From Hydractinia symbiolongicarpus (taxonomy: Eukaryota; Cnidaria; Hydrozoa; Anthoathecata; Hydractiniidae): 64,000 nt of DNA. The notes below the pieces were generated by a model that saw nothing but the letters and a program-made list of their open reading frames with translations, had not been told where the DNA came from and ran no database searches. The stretch lies in NCBI RefSeq assembly GCF_029227915.1, contig NC_079883.1:17982001-18046000 (forward strand), in the 5' to 3' direction. Below, one piece after another: positions 20,401 to 33,221 of this stretch (position 1 is its first letter; the number at the start of each line of letters is the position of its first letter). A program made the position numbers and the translations under genes.

Positions 20401-23400
20401 GGCCTTTATTAGGCTGCAAAAGGCCATATTACAGTCGTTAGACGCATGTACCCGTAGTTAACGGTGTTTAACGCCATGGCGCAATGGAAAACGACTTGTG
20501 ACGTCGTAGTCCATTGAGAGAGGAAGGATTAGACCAATGGTAACCTGCGCAGGCACGTGGAACAACGTGATTTATGTATACGGACTTTATTAGGCCGCAA
20601 AAGGCCATATTACAGCCTTTAGGGGCCTGTACACGTGTTTGACGGTGTTGTGAAGCCGTGGCGCTATGAAAAACAACTTGGGACTTCGTAGTCCTTTGAG
20701 AGTGGAAGGATAAGACCAATGATAACCTGCGCAGGCACGTGCAACCACTTGATATACGTGTAAGGTCTTTATTAGGCCGCAAGAGGCCATATTACAGTCG
20801 TTAGACGCATGTACTCGTAGTTAACGGTGTTATAACGCCATGGCGCAACGGAAAACGACTTGGGACGTCGTAGTCCATTGAGAGGGGAAGGATTAGACCA
20901 ATGGTAACCTGCGCAGGAACGTGCAACCACGTGATATACGTGTAAGGCCTTTATTAGGGTACAACAGGCTATATTACAGCCGTTTAGGGCCTGTGCGCGT
21001 GGCTGACGCTGTTATAAAGCTATGGCGCAATGGAAAACAACTTGGGACGTCGTAGTCCATTGAGAGTGGAAGGATAAGACCAATGGTAACCTGCGCAGGC
21101 ATGTGCAACCTCGTGATATACGTGTAAGGCCCTTATTAGTGTACAAGAGGCTATATTACAGCCCTTAGGGGCTTGTACGTGTGGCTGACGTTGTTATAAA
21201 GCCATGGCGCAATGAAAAACTACTTGGGACGTCGTAGTCCATTGAGAGTGGAAGGATAAGACCAATGATAATCTGCGCAGGCACGTGCAACCACGTGATA
21301 TACGTGTAAGGCCTTTATTTGTGTACAAGAGGCTATATTACAGCCCTTAGGGGCTTGTACGTGTGGCTGACGCTGTTATAAAGCCATGGCGCAATGAAAA
21401 ACTACTTGGGACGTCGTAGTCCATTGAGAGTGGAAGGATAAGACCAATGATAACTTGCGCAGGCACGTGCAACCACGTGATATACGTGTAAGGCCTTTAT
21501 TAGGCTGGAAAAGGTCATATTACAGCCTTTAGAGACCTGTACACGTGGTTGACGGTGTTATAAAGCTGTGGCGCAATTGCAAACAACTTGGGACGTCTTA
21601 GTCCATTGAAAGTGGAAAGATTAGTCCGATCGTAACTTGCGCAGGAACGTGGAACAATGTCATTTATGTGTACGGCCTCTATTAGGCAGCAAAAGGCCAT
21701 ACTATAGCCTTTAGAGGCATGTACACGTGGCTGACTGTGTTATAAAGCCGTGGCGCAATGGAAAACAACTTGGGACTTCGTAGTCCTTTGAGAGTGGAAG
21801 GATAAGACCAATGATAACCTGCGCAGGCACGTGCAACCACGTGATATACGTGTAAGGCCTTTATTAGTGTACAAGAGGCTATATTACAGCCCTTAGGGGC
21901 TTGTACGTGTGGCTGACGCTGTTATAAAGCCATGGCGCAATGGAAAACTACTTGGGACGTCGTAGTCGATTGAGCGCGGAAGGATAAGACCAATGATAAC
22001 CTGCGCAGGAACGTGCAACCACGTGATATACGTGTAAGGCCTTTATTAGGCTGCAAGAGGCCATATTACAGTCGTTAGACGCATGTACTTGTAGTTAACG
22101 GTGTTATAACGCCATGGCGCAATGGAAAACGACTTGGGACTTCGTAGTCCATTGAGAGTGGAAGGATTAAACCAATGGTAACCTGCGCAGGCACGTGGAA
22201 CAACGTGATTTATGTATACGGACTTTAATAGGCTGCAAAAGGCCATATTACAGCCTTTAGGGGCCTGTACACTTGGTTGACGGTGTTGTAAAGCCGTGGC
22301 GCTATGGAAAACAACTTGGGACATCGTAGTCCATTGAAAGTGGAGGGATAAGACCAATGCTAACCTGCTCAGGCACGTGCAACCACGTGATATACGTGTA
22401 AGGCCTTTATTAGGCTGCAAGAGGCCTTATTACAGTCGTTAGACGCATGTACTTGTAGTTAAGAGTGTTATAACGCCATGGTGCAATGGAGAACGACTTG
22501 TGACGTCGTAGTCCATTGAGAGTGGAAGGATTAGACCAATGGTAACCTGCGCAGGCACGTGGAACAACACGAATTGGGTGTACGGCCTTTATTAGGCTGC
22601 AAAAGGTCATATTACAGCCTTTAGAGACCTGTACACGTGTTTGACGGTGTTGTAAAGCCGTGGCGCATTGGAAAACCACTTGGGACGTCGTAGTCCATTG
22701 AGAGTGGAAGGATAACACCAATGCTAATCTGTGCAGGCACGTGCAACCACGTGATATTCGTGTGAGGCCTTTACTAGGGTACAAGAGGCTATATTACCGC
22801 CTTTAGGGGCCTGTACCTGTAACTGACGGCGTTATAACGCCATGACACAATGGTAAACAACTTGGGACGTCGTAGTCCATTGAGAGTGGAAGGATTAGAC
22901 CAATAGTAACCTGCGCAGGCACGTGGAACAACGCCAATTGGGTGTACGGCCTTTATTAGGCTGCAAAAGGTCATGTTACAGGCTTTAGATACCTGTACGC
23001 GTGGTTGACGGTGTTATAAAGCTGTGGCGCAATTGCACACAACTTGGGACGTCGTAGTCCATTGAGAGTACATGGACTAGTCCGATCGTAACTTGCGCAG
23101 GCACGTGGATCTACGTGATTCATGTGTACGGCCTCTATTAGGCAGCAAAAGGCCATACTATAACCTTTAGAGGCATGTACACGTGGCTGACTGTGTTATA
23201 AAGCCATGGCGCAATAGAAAACCACTTGGGACGTCGTAGTCCATCTAGAGTGGAAGGATAAGACCACTGCTAACCTGCGCAGGCACGTGCAACCACGTGA
23301 TATACGTGTAAGGCCTTTATTAGGCTGCAAAGAGGCCATATTACAGTCGTTAGACGCATGTACTTGTAGTTAACGGTGTTATAACGCCATGGCGCAATGG

Positions 23401-26400
23401 AAAACGACTTGTGACGTCGTAGTCCATTGAGAGTGGAAGGATTAGACCAATGGTAACCTGCGCAGGCACGTGGAACAACGTGATTTATGTATACGGACTT
23501 TATTAGGCCGCAAAAGGCCATATTACAGCATTTAGGGGCCTGTACACGTGTTTGACGGTGTTGTGAAGCCGTGGCGCTATGAAAAACAACTTGGGACTTC
23601 GTAGTCCTTTGAGAGTGGAGGGATAAGACCAATGCTAACCTGCGCAGGCACGTGCAACCACGTGATATACGTGTAAGGCCTTTATTAGGCTGCAAGAGGC
23701 CTTATTACAGTCGTTAGACGCATGTACTTGTAGTTAAGAGTGTTATAACGCCATGGTGCAACGGAAAACGACTTGGGACGTCGTAGTCCATTGAGAGGGG
23801 AAGGATTAGACCAATGGTAACCTGCGCAGGAACGTGCAACCACGTGATATACGTGTAAGGCCTTTATTAGGGTACGAGAGGCTATATTACAGCCGTTTGG
23901 GGCCTGTGCGCGTGGCTGACGCTGTTATAAAGCCATGGCGCAATGGAAAACAACTTGGGACGTCGTAGTCCATTGAGAGTGGAAGGATAAGACCAATGGT
24001 AACCTGCGCAGGCATGTACAACCACGTGATATACGTGTAAGGCCTTTATTAGGCTGCAAAGAGGCCATATTACAGTCGTTAGACGCATGTACTTGTAGTT
24101 AACGGTGTTATAACGCCATGGCGCAATGGAAAACGACTTGGGACGTCGTAGTCCATTGAGAGGGGAAGGATTAGACCAATGGTAACCTGCGCAGGAACGT
24201 GCAACCACGTGATATACGTGTAAGGCCTTTATTAGGGTACGAAAGGCTATATTACAGCCGTTTGGGGCCTGTGCGCGTGGCTGACGCTGTTATAAAGCTA
24301 TGGCGCAATGGAAAACAACTTGGGACGTCGTAGTCCATTGAGAGTGGAAGGATAAGACCAATGGTAACCTGCGCAGGCATGTACAACCACGTGATATACG
24401 TGTAAGGCCCTTATTAGTGTACAAGAGGCTATATTACAGCCCTTAGGGGCTTGTACGTGTGAATGACGCTGTTATAAAGCCATGACACAATGGTAAACAA
24501 CTTGGAACGTCGTAGTCCATTGAGAGTGGAAGGATTAGACGAATAGTAACCTGCGCAGGCACGTGTACCAACGCGAATTGAGTGTACGGCCTTTATTAGG
24601 CTGCAAAAGGTCATATTACAGCCTTTAGAGACCTGTACACGTGGTTGACGGTGTTATAACACCATGGCGCAATGGAAAACGACTTGTGACGTCGTAGTCC
24701 ATTGAGAGTGGAAGGATTAGACCAATGGTAACCTGCGCAGGCACGTGGAACAACGTGATTTATGTATACGGACTTTATTAGGCCGCAAAAGGCCATATTA
24801 CAGCCTTTAGGGGCCTGTACACGTGTTTGACGGTGTTGTGAAGCCGTGGCGCTATGAAAAACAACTTGGGACTTCGTAGTCCTTTGAGAGTGGAAGGATA
24901 AGACCAATGATAACCTGCGCAGGCACGTGCAACCACGTGATATACGTGTAAGGCCTTTACTAGTGTACAAGAGGCTATATTACAGCCCTTAGGGGCTTGT
25001 ACGTGTGGCTGACGCTGTTATAAAGCCATGGCGCAATTAAAAACTACTTGGGACGTCGTAGTTCATTGAGAGTGGAAGGAGAATAACCTGCGCAGGCGCG
25101 TGCAACCACGTGATATATGTGTAAGGCCTTTATTAGGCTGCAAAAGGCCATATTACAGTCGTTAGACGCATGTACCCGTAGTTAACGGTGTTATTACGCC
25201 ATGGCGCAATGGAAAACAACTTGGGACGTCGTAGTCCATTGAGAGTGGAAGGATAAGACCAATGGTAACTTGCGCAGGCACGTGCAACCACGTGATATAC
25301 GTGTAAGGCCTTTATTAGGCTGCAAAAGGTCATATTACAGCCTTTAGAGACCTGTACACGTGGTTGACGGTGTTATAAAGCTGTGGCGCAATTGCAAACA
25401 ACTTGGGACGTCTTAGTCCATTGAAAGTGGAAAGATTAGTCCGATCGTAACTTGCGCAGGCACGTGGAACAATGTGATTTATGTGTACGGCCTCTAATAG
25501 GCAGCAAAAGGCCATACTATAGCCTTTAGAGGCATGTACACGTGGCTGACTGTGTTATAAAGCCGTGGCGCAATGGAAAACAACTTGGGACTTCGTAGTC
25601 CTTTGAGAGTGGAAGGATAAGACCAATGATAACCTGCGCAGGCACGTGCAACCACGTGATATACGTGTAAGGCCTTTATTAGTGGAGAAGAGGCTATATT
25701 ACAGCCCTTAGAGGCTTGTACGTGTGGCTGACGCTGTTATAAAGCCATGGCGCAATGGAAAACTACTTGGGACGTCGTAGTTCATTGAGAGTGGAAGGAG
25801 AAGACCAATGGTAACCTGCGCAGGTACGTGCAACCACGTGATATACGTGTAAGGCCTTTATTAGGCTGCAAGAGGCCATATTACAGTCGTTAGACGCATG
25901 TACTTGTAGTTAACGGTGTTATAACGCCATGGCGCAATGGAAAACGACTTGTGACGTCGTAGTCCATTGAGAGTGGAAGGATTAGACCAATGGTAACCTG
26001 CGCAGGCAACGTGATTTATGTATACGGACTTTATTAGGCCGCAAAAGCCAATATTACAGCCTTTAGGGGCCTGTACACGTGTTTGACGGTGTTGTGAAGC
26101 CGTGGCGCTATGGAAAACAACTTGGGACTTCGTAGTCCTTTGAGAGTGGAAGGATAAGACCAATGATAACCTGCGCAGGCACGTGCAACCACGTGATATA
26201 CGTGTAAGGCCTTTATTAGTGTACAAGAGGCTATATTACAGCCCTTAGCGGCTTGTACGTGTGGCTGACGCTGTTATAAAACCATGGCGCAATGAAAAAC
26301 TACTTGGGACGTCGTAGTTCATTGAGAGTGGAAGGAGAAGACTTATGGTAACCTGCGCAGGCACGTGCAACCACGTGATATATGTGTAAGGCCTTTATTA

Positions 26401-28873
26401 GGCTGCAAAAGGCCATATTACAGTCGTTAGACGCATGTACCCGTAGTTAACGGTGTTATAACGCCATGGCGCAATGGAAAACGACTTGTGACGTCGTAGT
26501 CCATTGAGAGAGGAAGGATTAGACCAATGGTAACCTGCGCAGGCACGTGGAACAACGTGATTTATGTATACGGACTTTATTAGGCCGCAAAAGGCCATAT
26601 TACAGCCTTTAGGGGCCTGTACACGTGTTTGACGGTGTTGTGAAGCCGTGGCGCTATGAAAAACAACTTGGGACTTCGTAGTCCTTTGAGAGTGGAAGGA
26701 TAAGACCAATGATAACCTGCGCAGGCACGTGCAACCACTTGATATACGTGTAAGGTCTTTATTAGGCCGCAAGAGGCCATATTACAGTCGTTAGACGCAT
26801 GTACTCGTAGTTAACGGTGTTATAACGCCATGGCGCAACGGAAAACGACTTGGGGCGTCGTAGTCCTTTGAGAGGGGAAGGATTAGACCAATGGTAACCT
26901 GCGGAGGAACGTGCAACCACGTGATATACGTGTAAGGCCTTTATTAGGGTACAAGAGGCTATATTACAGCCCTTAGGGATTTGTACGTGTGGCTGACGCT
27001 GTTATAAAGCCATGGCGCAATGAAAAACAACTTGGGACGTCGTAGTCCATTGAGAGTGGAAGGATAAGACCAATGGTAACCTGCGCAGGCATGTGCAACC
27101 ACGTAATATACGTGTAAGGCCCTTATTAGTGTACAAGAGGCTATATTACAGCCCTTAGGGATTTGTACGTGTGGCTGACGCTGTTATAAAGCCATGGCGC
27201 AATGAAAAACTACTTGGGACGTCGTAGTCCATTGAGAGTGGAAGGATAAGACCAATGGTAACCTGCGCAGGCATGTGCAACCACGTGATATACGTGTAAA
27301 GCCCTTATTAGTGTACAAGAGGCTATATTACAGCCCTTAGGGATTTGTACGTGTGGCTGACGCTGTTATAAAGCCATGGCGCAATGAAAAACTACTTGGG
27401 ACGTCGTAGTCCATTGAGAGTGGAAGGATAAGACCAATGATAATCTGCGCAGGCACGTGCAACCACGTGATATACGTGTAAGGCCTTTATTAGGCTGCAA
27501 AAGGTCATATTACAGCCTTTAGAGACCTGTACACGTGGTTGACGGTGTTATAAAGCTGTGGCGCAATTGCAAACAACTTGGGACGTCTTAGTCCATTGAA
27601 AGTGGAAAGATTAGTCCGATCGTAACTTGCGCAGGAACGTGGAACAATGTCATTTATGTGTACGGCCTCTATTAGGCAGCAAAAGGCCATACTATAGCCT
27701 TTAGAGGCATGTACACGTGGCTGACTGTGTTATAAAGCCGTGGCGCAATGGAAAACAACTTGGGACTTCGTAGTCCTTTGAGAGTGGAAGGATAAGACCA
27801 ATGATAACCTGCGCAGGCACGTGCAACCACGTGATATACGTGTAAGGCCTTTATTAGTGTACAAGAGGCTATATTACAGCCCTTAGGGGCTTGTACGTGT
27901 GGCTGACGCTGTTATAAAGCCATGGCGCAATGGAAAACTACTTGGGACGTCGTAGTTCATTGAGAGTGGAAGGAGAAGACCAATGGTAACCTGCGCAGGC
28001 ACGTGCAACCACGTGATATACGTGTAAGGCCTTTATTAGGCTGCAAGAGGCCATATTACAGTCGTTAGACGCATGTACTTGTAGTTAACGGTGTTATAAC
28101 GCCATGGCGCAATGGAAAACGACTTGTGACGTCGTAGTCCATTGAGAGTGGAAGGATTAGACCAATGGTAACCTGCGCAGGCACGTGGAACAACGTGATT
28201 TATGTATACGGACTTTATTAGGCCGCAAAAGCCAATATTACAGCCTTTAGGGGCCTGTACACGTGTTTGACGGTGTTGTGAAGCCGTGGCGCTATGGAAA
28301 ACAACTTGGGACTTCGTAGTCCTTTGAGAGTGGAAGGATAAGACCAATGATAACCTGCGCAGGCACGTGCAACCACGTGATATACGTGTAAGGCCTTTAT
28401 TAGTGTACAAGAGGCTATATTACAGCCCTTAGGGGCTTGTACGTGTGGCTGACGCTGTTATAAAGCCATGGCGCAATGAAAAACTACTTGGGACGTCGTA
28501 GTTCATTGAGAGTGGAAGGAGAATAACCTGCGCAGGCGCGTGCAACCACGTGATATATGTGTAAGGCCTTTATTAGGCTGCAAAAGGCCATATTACAGTC
28601 GTTAGACGCATGTACCCGTAGTTAACGGTGTTATTACGCCATGGCGCAATGGAAAACAACTTGGGACGTCGTAGTCCATTGAGAGTGGAAGGATAAGACC
28701 AATGGTAACTTGCGCAGGCACGTGCAACCACGTGATATACGTGTAAGGCCTTTATTAGGCTGCAAAAGGTCATATTACAGCCTTTAGAGACCTGTACACG
28801 TGGTTGACGGTGTTATAAAGCTGTGGCGCAATTTCAAACAACTTGGGACGTCTTAGTCCATTGAAAGTGGAAT
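17443..28873. repeat. 11,431-bp tandem duplication, unit 2
   Basis: This is the second copy, directly abutting unit 1. The A-type monomer at the junction is a hybrid. Its first part (TTTCAAACAA, and AATGATT ending at 17446) matches the monomer at the far end of unit 2 (28832-28877). Its last part (GGAACGTGGAACAATGTC) matches the monomer at the start of unit 1, near 6036. The switch lies within the 27 bases identical in all three monomers, 17443-17469. This is the signature of unequal exchange between homologous monomers. Confidence 0.93.
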
Positions 28874-31800
28874 GATTAGTCCGATCGTAACTTGCGCAGG
28901 CACGTGGAACAATGTGATTTATGTGTACGGCCTCTAATAGGCAGCAAAAGGCCATACTATAGCCTTTAGAGGCATGTACACGTGGCTGACTGTGTTATAA
29001 AGCCGTGGCGCAATGGAAAACAACTTGGGACTTCGTAGTCCTTTGAGAGTGGAAGGATAAGACCAATGATAACCTGCGCAGGCACGTGCAACCACGTGAT
29101 ATACGTGTAAGGCCTTTATTAGTGGAGAAGAGGCTATATTACAGCCCTTAGGGGCTTGTACGTGTGGCTGACGCTGTTATAAAGCCATGGCGCAATGGAA
29201 AACTACTTGGGACGTCGTAGTTCATTGAGAGTGGAAGGAGAAGACCAATGGTAACCTGCGCAGGCACGTGCAACCACGTGATATACGTGTAAGGCCTTTA
29301 TTAGGCTGCAAGAGGCCATATTACAGTCGTTAGACGCATGTACTTGTAGTTAACGGTGTTATAACGCCATGGCGCAATGGAAAACGACTTGTGACGTCGT
29401 AGTCCATTGAGAGTGGAAGGATTAGACCAATGGTAACCTGCGCAGGCACGTGGAACAACGTGATTTATGTATACGGACTTTATTAGGCCGCAAAAGCCAA
29501 TATTAAAGCCTTTAGGGGCCTGTACACGTGTTTGACGGTGTTGTGAAGCCGTGGCGCTATGGAAAACAACTTGGGACTTCGTAGTCCTTTGAGAGTGGAA
29601 GGATAAGACCAATGATAACCTGCGCAGGCACGTGCAACCACCTGATATACGTGTAAGGCCTTTATTAGTGTACAAGAGGCTATATTACAGCCCTTAGCGG
29701 CTTGTACGTGTGGCTGACGCTGTTATAAAACCATGGCGCAATGAAAAACTACTTGGGACGTCGTAGTTCATTGAGAGTGGAAGGAGAAGACTTATGGTAA
29801 CCTGCACAGGCACGTGCAACCACGTGATATATGTGTAAGGCCTTTATTAGGCTGCAAAAGGCCATATTACAGTCGTTAGACGCATGTACCCGTAGTTAAC
29901 GGTGTTATAACGCCATGGCGCAATGGAAAACGACTTGTGACGTCGTAGTCCATTGAGAGAGGAAGGATTAGACCAATGGTAACCTGCGCAGGCACGTGGA
30001 ACAACGTGATTTATGTATACGGACTTTATTAGGCCGCAAAAGGCCATATTACAGCCTTTAGGGGCCTGTACACGTGTTTGACGGTGTTGTGAAGCCGTGG
30101 CGCTATGAAAAACAACTTGGGACTTCGTAGTCCTTTGAGAGTGGAAGGATAAGACCAATGATAACCTGCGCAGGCACGTGCAACCACTTGATATACGTGT
30201 AAGGTCTTTATTAGGCCGCAAGAGGCCATATTACAGTCGTTAGACGCATGTACTCGTAGTTAACGGTGTTATAACGCCATGGCGCAACGGAAAACGACTT
30301 GGGACGTCGTAGTCCTTTGAGAGGGGAAGGATTAGACCAATGGTAACCTGCGCAGGAACGTGCAACCACGTGATATACGTGTAAGGCCTTTATTAGGGTA
30401 CAAGAGGCTATATTACAGCCGTTTGGGGCCTGTGCGCGTGGCTGACGCTGTTATAAAGCTATGGCGCAATGGAAAACAACTTGGGACGTCGTAGTCCATT
30501 GAGAGTGGAAGGATAAGACCAATGGTAACCTGCGCAGGCATGTGCAACCACGTGATATACGTGTAAGGCCCTTATTAGTGTACAAGAGGCTATATTACAG
30601 CCCTTAGCGGCTTGTACGTGTGGCTGACGCTGTTATAAAACCATGGCGCAATGAAAAACTACTTGGGACGTCGTAGTTCATTGAGAGTGGAAGGAGAAGA
30701 CTTATGGTAACCTGCACAGGCACGTGCAACCACGTGATATACGTGTAAGGCCTTTATTAGGCTGCAAAAGGTCATATTACAGCCTTTAGAGACCTGTACA
30801 CGTGGTTGACGGTGTTATAAAGATGTGGCGCAATTGCAAACAACTTGGGACGTCTTAGTCCATTGAAAGTGGAAAGATTAGTCCGATCGTAACTTGCGCA
30901 GGAACGTGGAACAATGTCATTTATGTGTACGGCCTCTATTAGGCAGCAAAAGGCCATACTATAGCCTTTAGAGGCATGTACACGTGGCTGACTGTGTTAT
31001 AAAGCCGTGGCGCAATGGAAAACAACTTGGGACTTCGTAGTCCTTTGAGAGTGGAAGGATAAGACCAATGATAACCTGCGCAGGCACGTGCAACCACGTG
31101 ATATACGTGTAAGGCCTTTATTAGTGTACAAGAGGCTATATTACAGCCCTTAGGGGCTTGTACGTGTGGCTGACGCTGTTATAAAGCCATGGCGCAATGG
31201 AAAACTACTTGGGACGTCGTAGTTCATTGAGAGTGGAAGGAGAAGACCAATGGTAACCTGCGCAGGCACGTGCAACCACGTGATATACGTGTAAGGCCTT
31301 TATTAGGCTGCAAGAGGCCATATTACAGTCGTTAGACGCATGTACTTGTAGTTAACGGTGTTATAACGCCATGGCGCAATGGAAAACGACTTGTGACGTC
31401 GTAGTCCATTGAGAGTGAAAGGATTAGACCAATGGTAACCTGCGCAGGCACGTGGAACAACGTGATTTATGTATACGGACTTTATTAGGCCGCAAAAGCC
31501 AATATTACAGCCTTTAGGGGCCTGTACACGTGTTTGACGGTGTTGTGAAGCCGTGGCGCTATGGAAAACAACTTGGGACTTCGTAGTCCTTTGAGAGTGG
31601 AAGGATAAGACCAATGATAACCTGCGCAGGCACGTGCAACCACGTGATATACGTGTAAGGCCTTTATTAGTGTACAAGAGGCTATATTACAACCCTTAGG
31701 GGCTTGTACGTGTGGCTGACGCTGTTATAAAGCCATGGCGCAATGAAAAACTACTTGGGACGTCGTAGTTCATTGAGGGTGGAATGAGAAGACTTATGGT

Positions 31801-32030
31801 AACCTGCGCAGGCACGTGGAACAACGTGATTTATGTATACGGACTTTAATAGGCTGCAAAAGGCCATATTACAGCCTTTAGGGGCCTGTACACTTGGTTG
31901 ACGGTGTTGTAAAGCCGTGGCGCTATGGAAAACAACTTGGGACATCGTAGTCCATTGAAAGTGGAGGGATAAGACCAATGCTAACCTGCGCAGGCACGTG
32001 CAACCACGTGATATACGTGTAAGGCCTTTA
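28874..32030. repeat. End of left-domain HOR region
   Basis: This stretch has left-domain composition. From 28874 to about 30300 it matches 25.43-26.85 kb at an offset of 3,440, becoming 3,449 after the position where the 9-bp deletion near 26005 is not shared. From about 30772 to 31700 it matches 27.5-28.45 kb at an offset of 3,267, so one monomer has been lost. Near 31790 the form TTGAGGGTGGAATGAG appears, and from there the order changes towards the right-domain pattern. Confidence 0.78.
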
Positions 32031-32204
32031 TTAGGCTGCAAGAGGCAGCCTTTAGGGGCCTGTACACGTGGTTGACGGTGTTGTGAAGCCGTGGCCCTAT
32101 GGAAAACAACTTGGGACGTCGTAGTCGATTGAGCGCGGAAGGATAAGACCAATGATAACCTGCGCAGGAACGTGCAACCACGTGATATACGTGTAAGGCC
32201 TTTA
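32031..32204. repeat. Monomer subtype G (exemplar, 174 bp)
   Basis: An 8-bp deletion after GCAAGAGGC removes CATATTAC, giving GAGGCAGCCTTTAGGGGCC. It also has GTGGCCCTATGGAAAAC and GTAGTCGATTGAGCGCGG. It is absent left of 32 kb and common to the right, for example near 33664, 36374, 38730, 39816, 43071, 46319, 55894, 61339 and 63697. Confidence 0.88.
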
Positions 32205-33221
32205 TTAGGCTGCAAGAGGCCATATTACAGTCGTTAGACGCATGTACTTGTAGTTAACGGTGGTATAACGCCATGGCGCAATGGAAAACGACTTGGGACT
32301 TCGTAGTCCATTGAGAGTGGAAGGATTAGACCAATGGTAACCTGCGCAGGCACGTGGAACAACGTGATTTATGTATACGGACTTTAATAGGCTGCAAAAG
32401 GCCATATTACAGCCTTTAGGGGCCTGTACACTTGGTTGACGGTGTTGTAAAGCCGTGGCGCTATGGAAAACAACTTGGGACATCGTAGTCCATTGAAAGT
32501 GGAGGGATAAGACCAATGCTAACCTGCGCAGGCACGTGCAACCACGTGATATACGTGTAAGGCCTTTATTAGGCTGCAAAAAGGCCATATTACAGTCGTT
32601 AGACGCATGTACTTGTAGTTAACGGTGTTATAACGCCATGGCGCAATGGAAAACGACTTGTGACGTCGTAGTCCATTGAGAGTGGAAGGATTAGACCAAT
32701 GGTAACCTGCGCAGGCACGTGGAACAACGTGATTTATGTATACGGACTTTATTAGGCCGCAAAAGCCAATATTACAGCCTTTAGGGGCCTGTACACGTGT
32801 TTGACGGTGTTGTGAAGCCGTGGCGCTATGGAAAACAACTTGGGACTTCGTAGTCCTTTGAGAGTGGAAGGATAAGACCAATGATAACCTGCGCAGGCAC
32901 GTGCAACCACGTGATATACGTGTAAGGCCTTTATTAGTGTACAAGAGGCTATATTACAGCCCTTAGGGGCTTGTACGTGTGGCTGACGCTGTTATAAAGC
33001 CATGGCGCAATGAAAAACTACTTGGGACGTCGTAGTTCATTGAGGGTGGAAGGAGAAGACTTATGGTAACCTGCGCAGGCACGTGCAACCACGTGATATA
33101 TGTGTAAGGCCTTTATTAGGCTGCAAAAGGCCATATTACAGTCGTTAGACGCATGTACCCGTAGTTAACGGTGTTATAACGCCATGGCGCAATGGAAAAC
33201 GACTTGTGACGTCGTAGTCCA
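32031..33221. repeat. Transition segment with first G-type monomer
   Basis: The 174-bp G monomer (GAGGCAGCCTTTAGGGGCC, lacking 8 bp) appears here for the first time in the window. It is followed by D and E-prime monomers that recall 2.08-2.45 kb and then by D, E and C monomers. The C and D-prime monomers with TTGAGGGTGG near 33045 are duplicated 364 bp later near 33405, a local two-monomer repeat. Confidence 0.72.
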
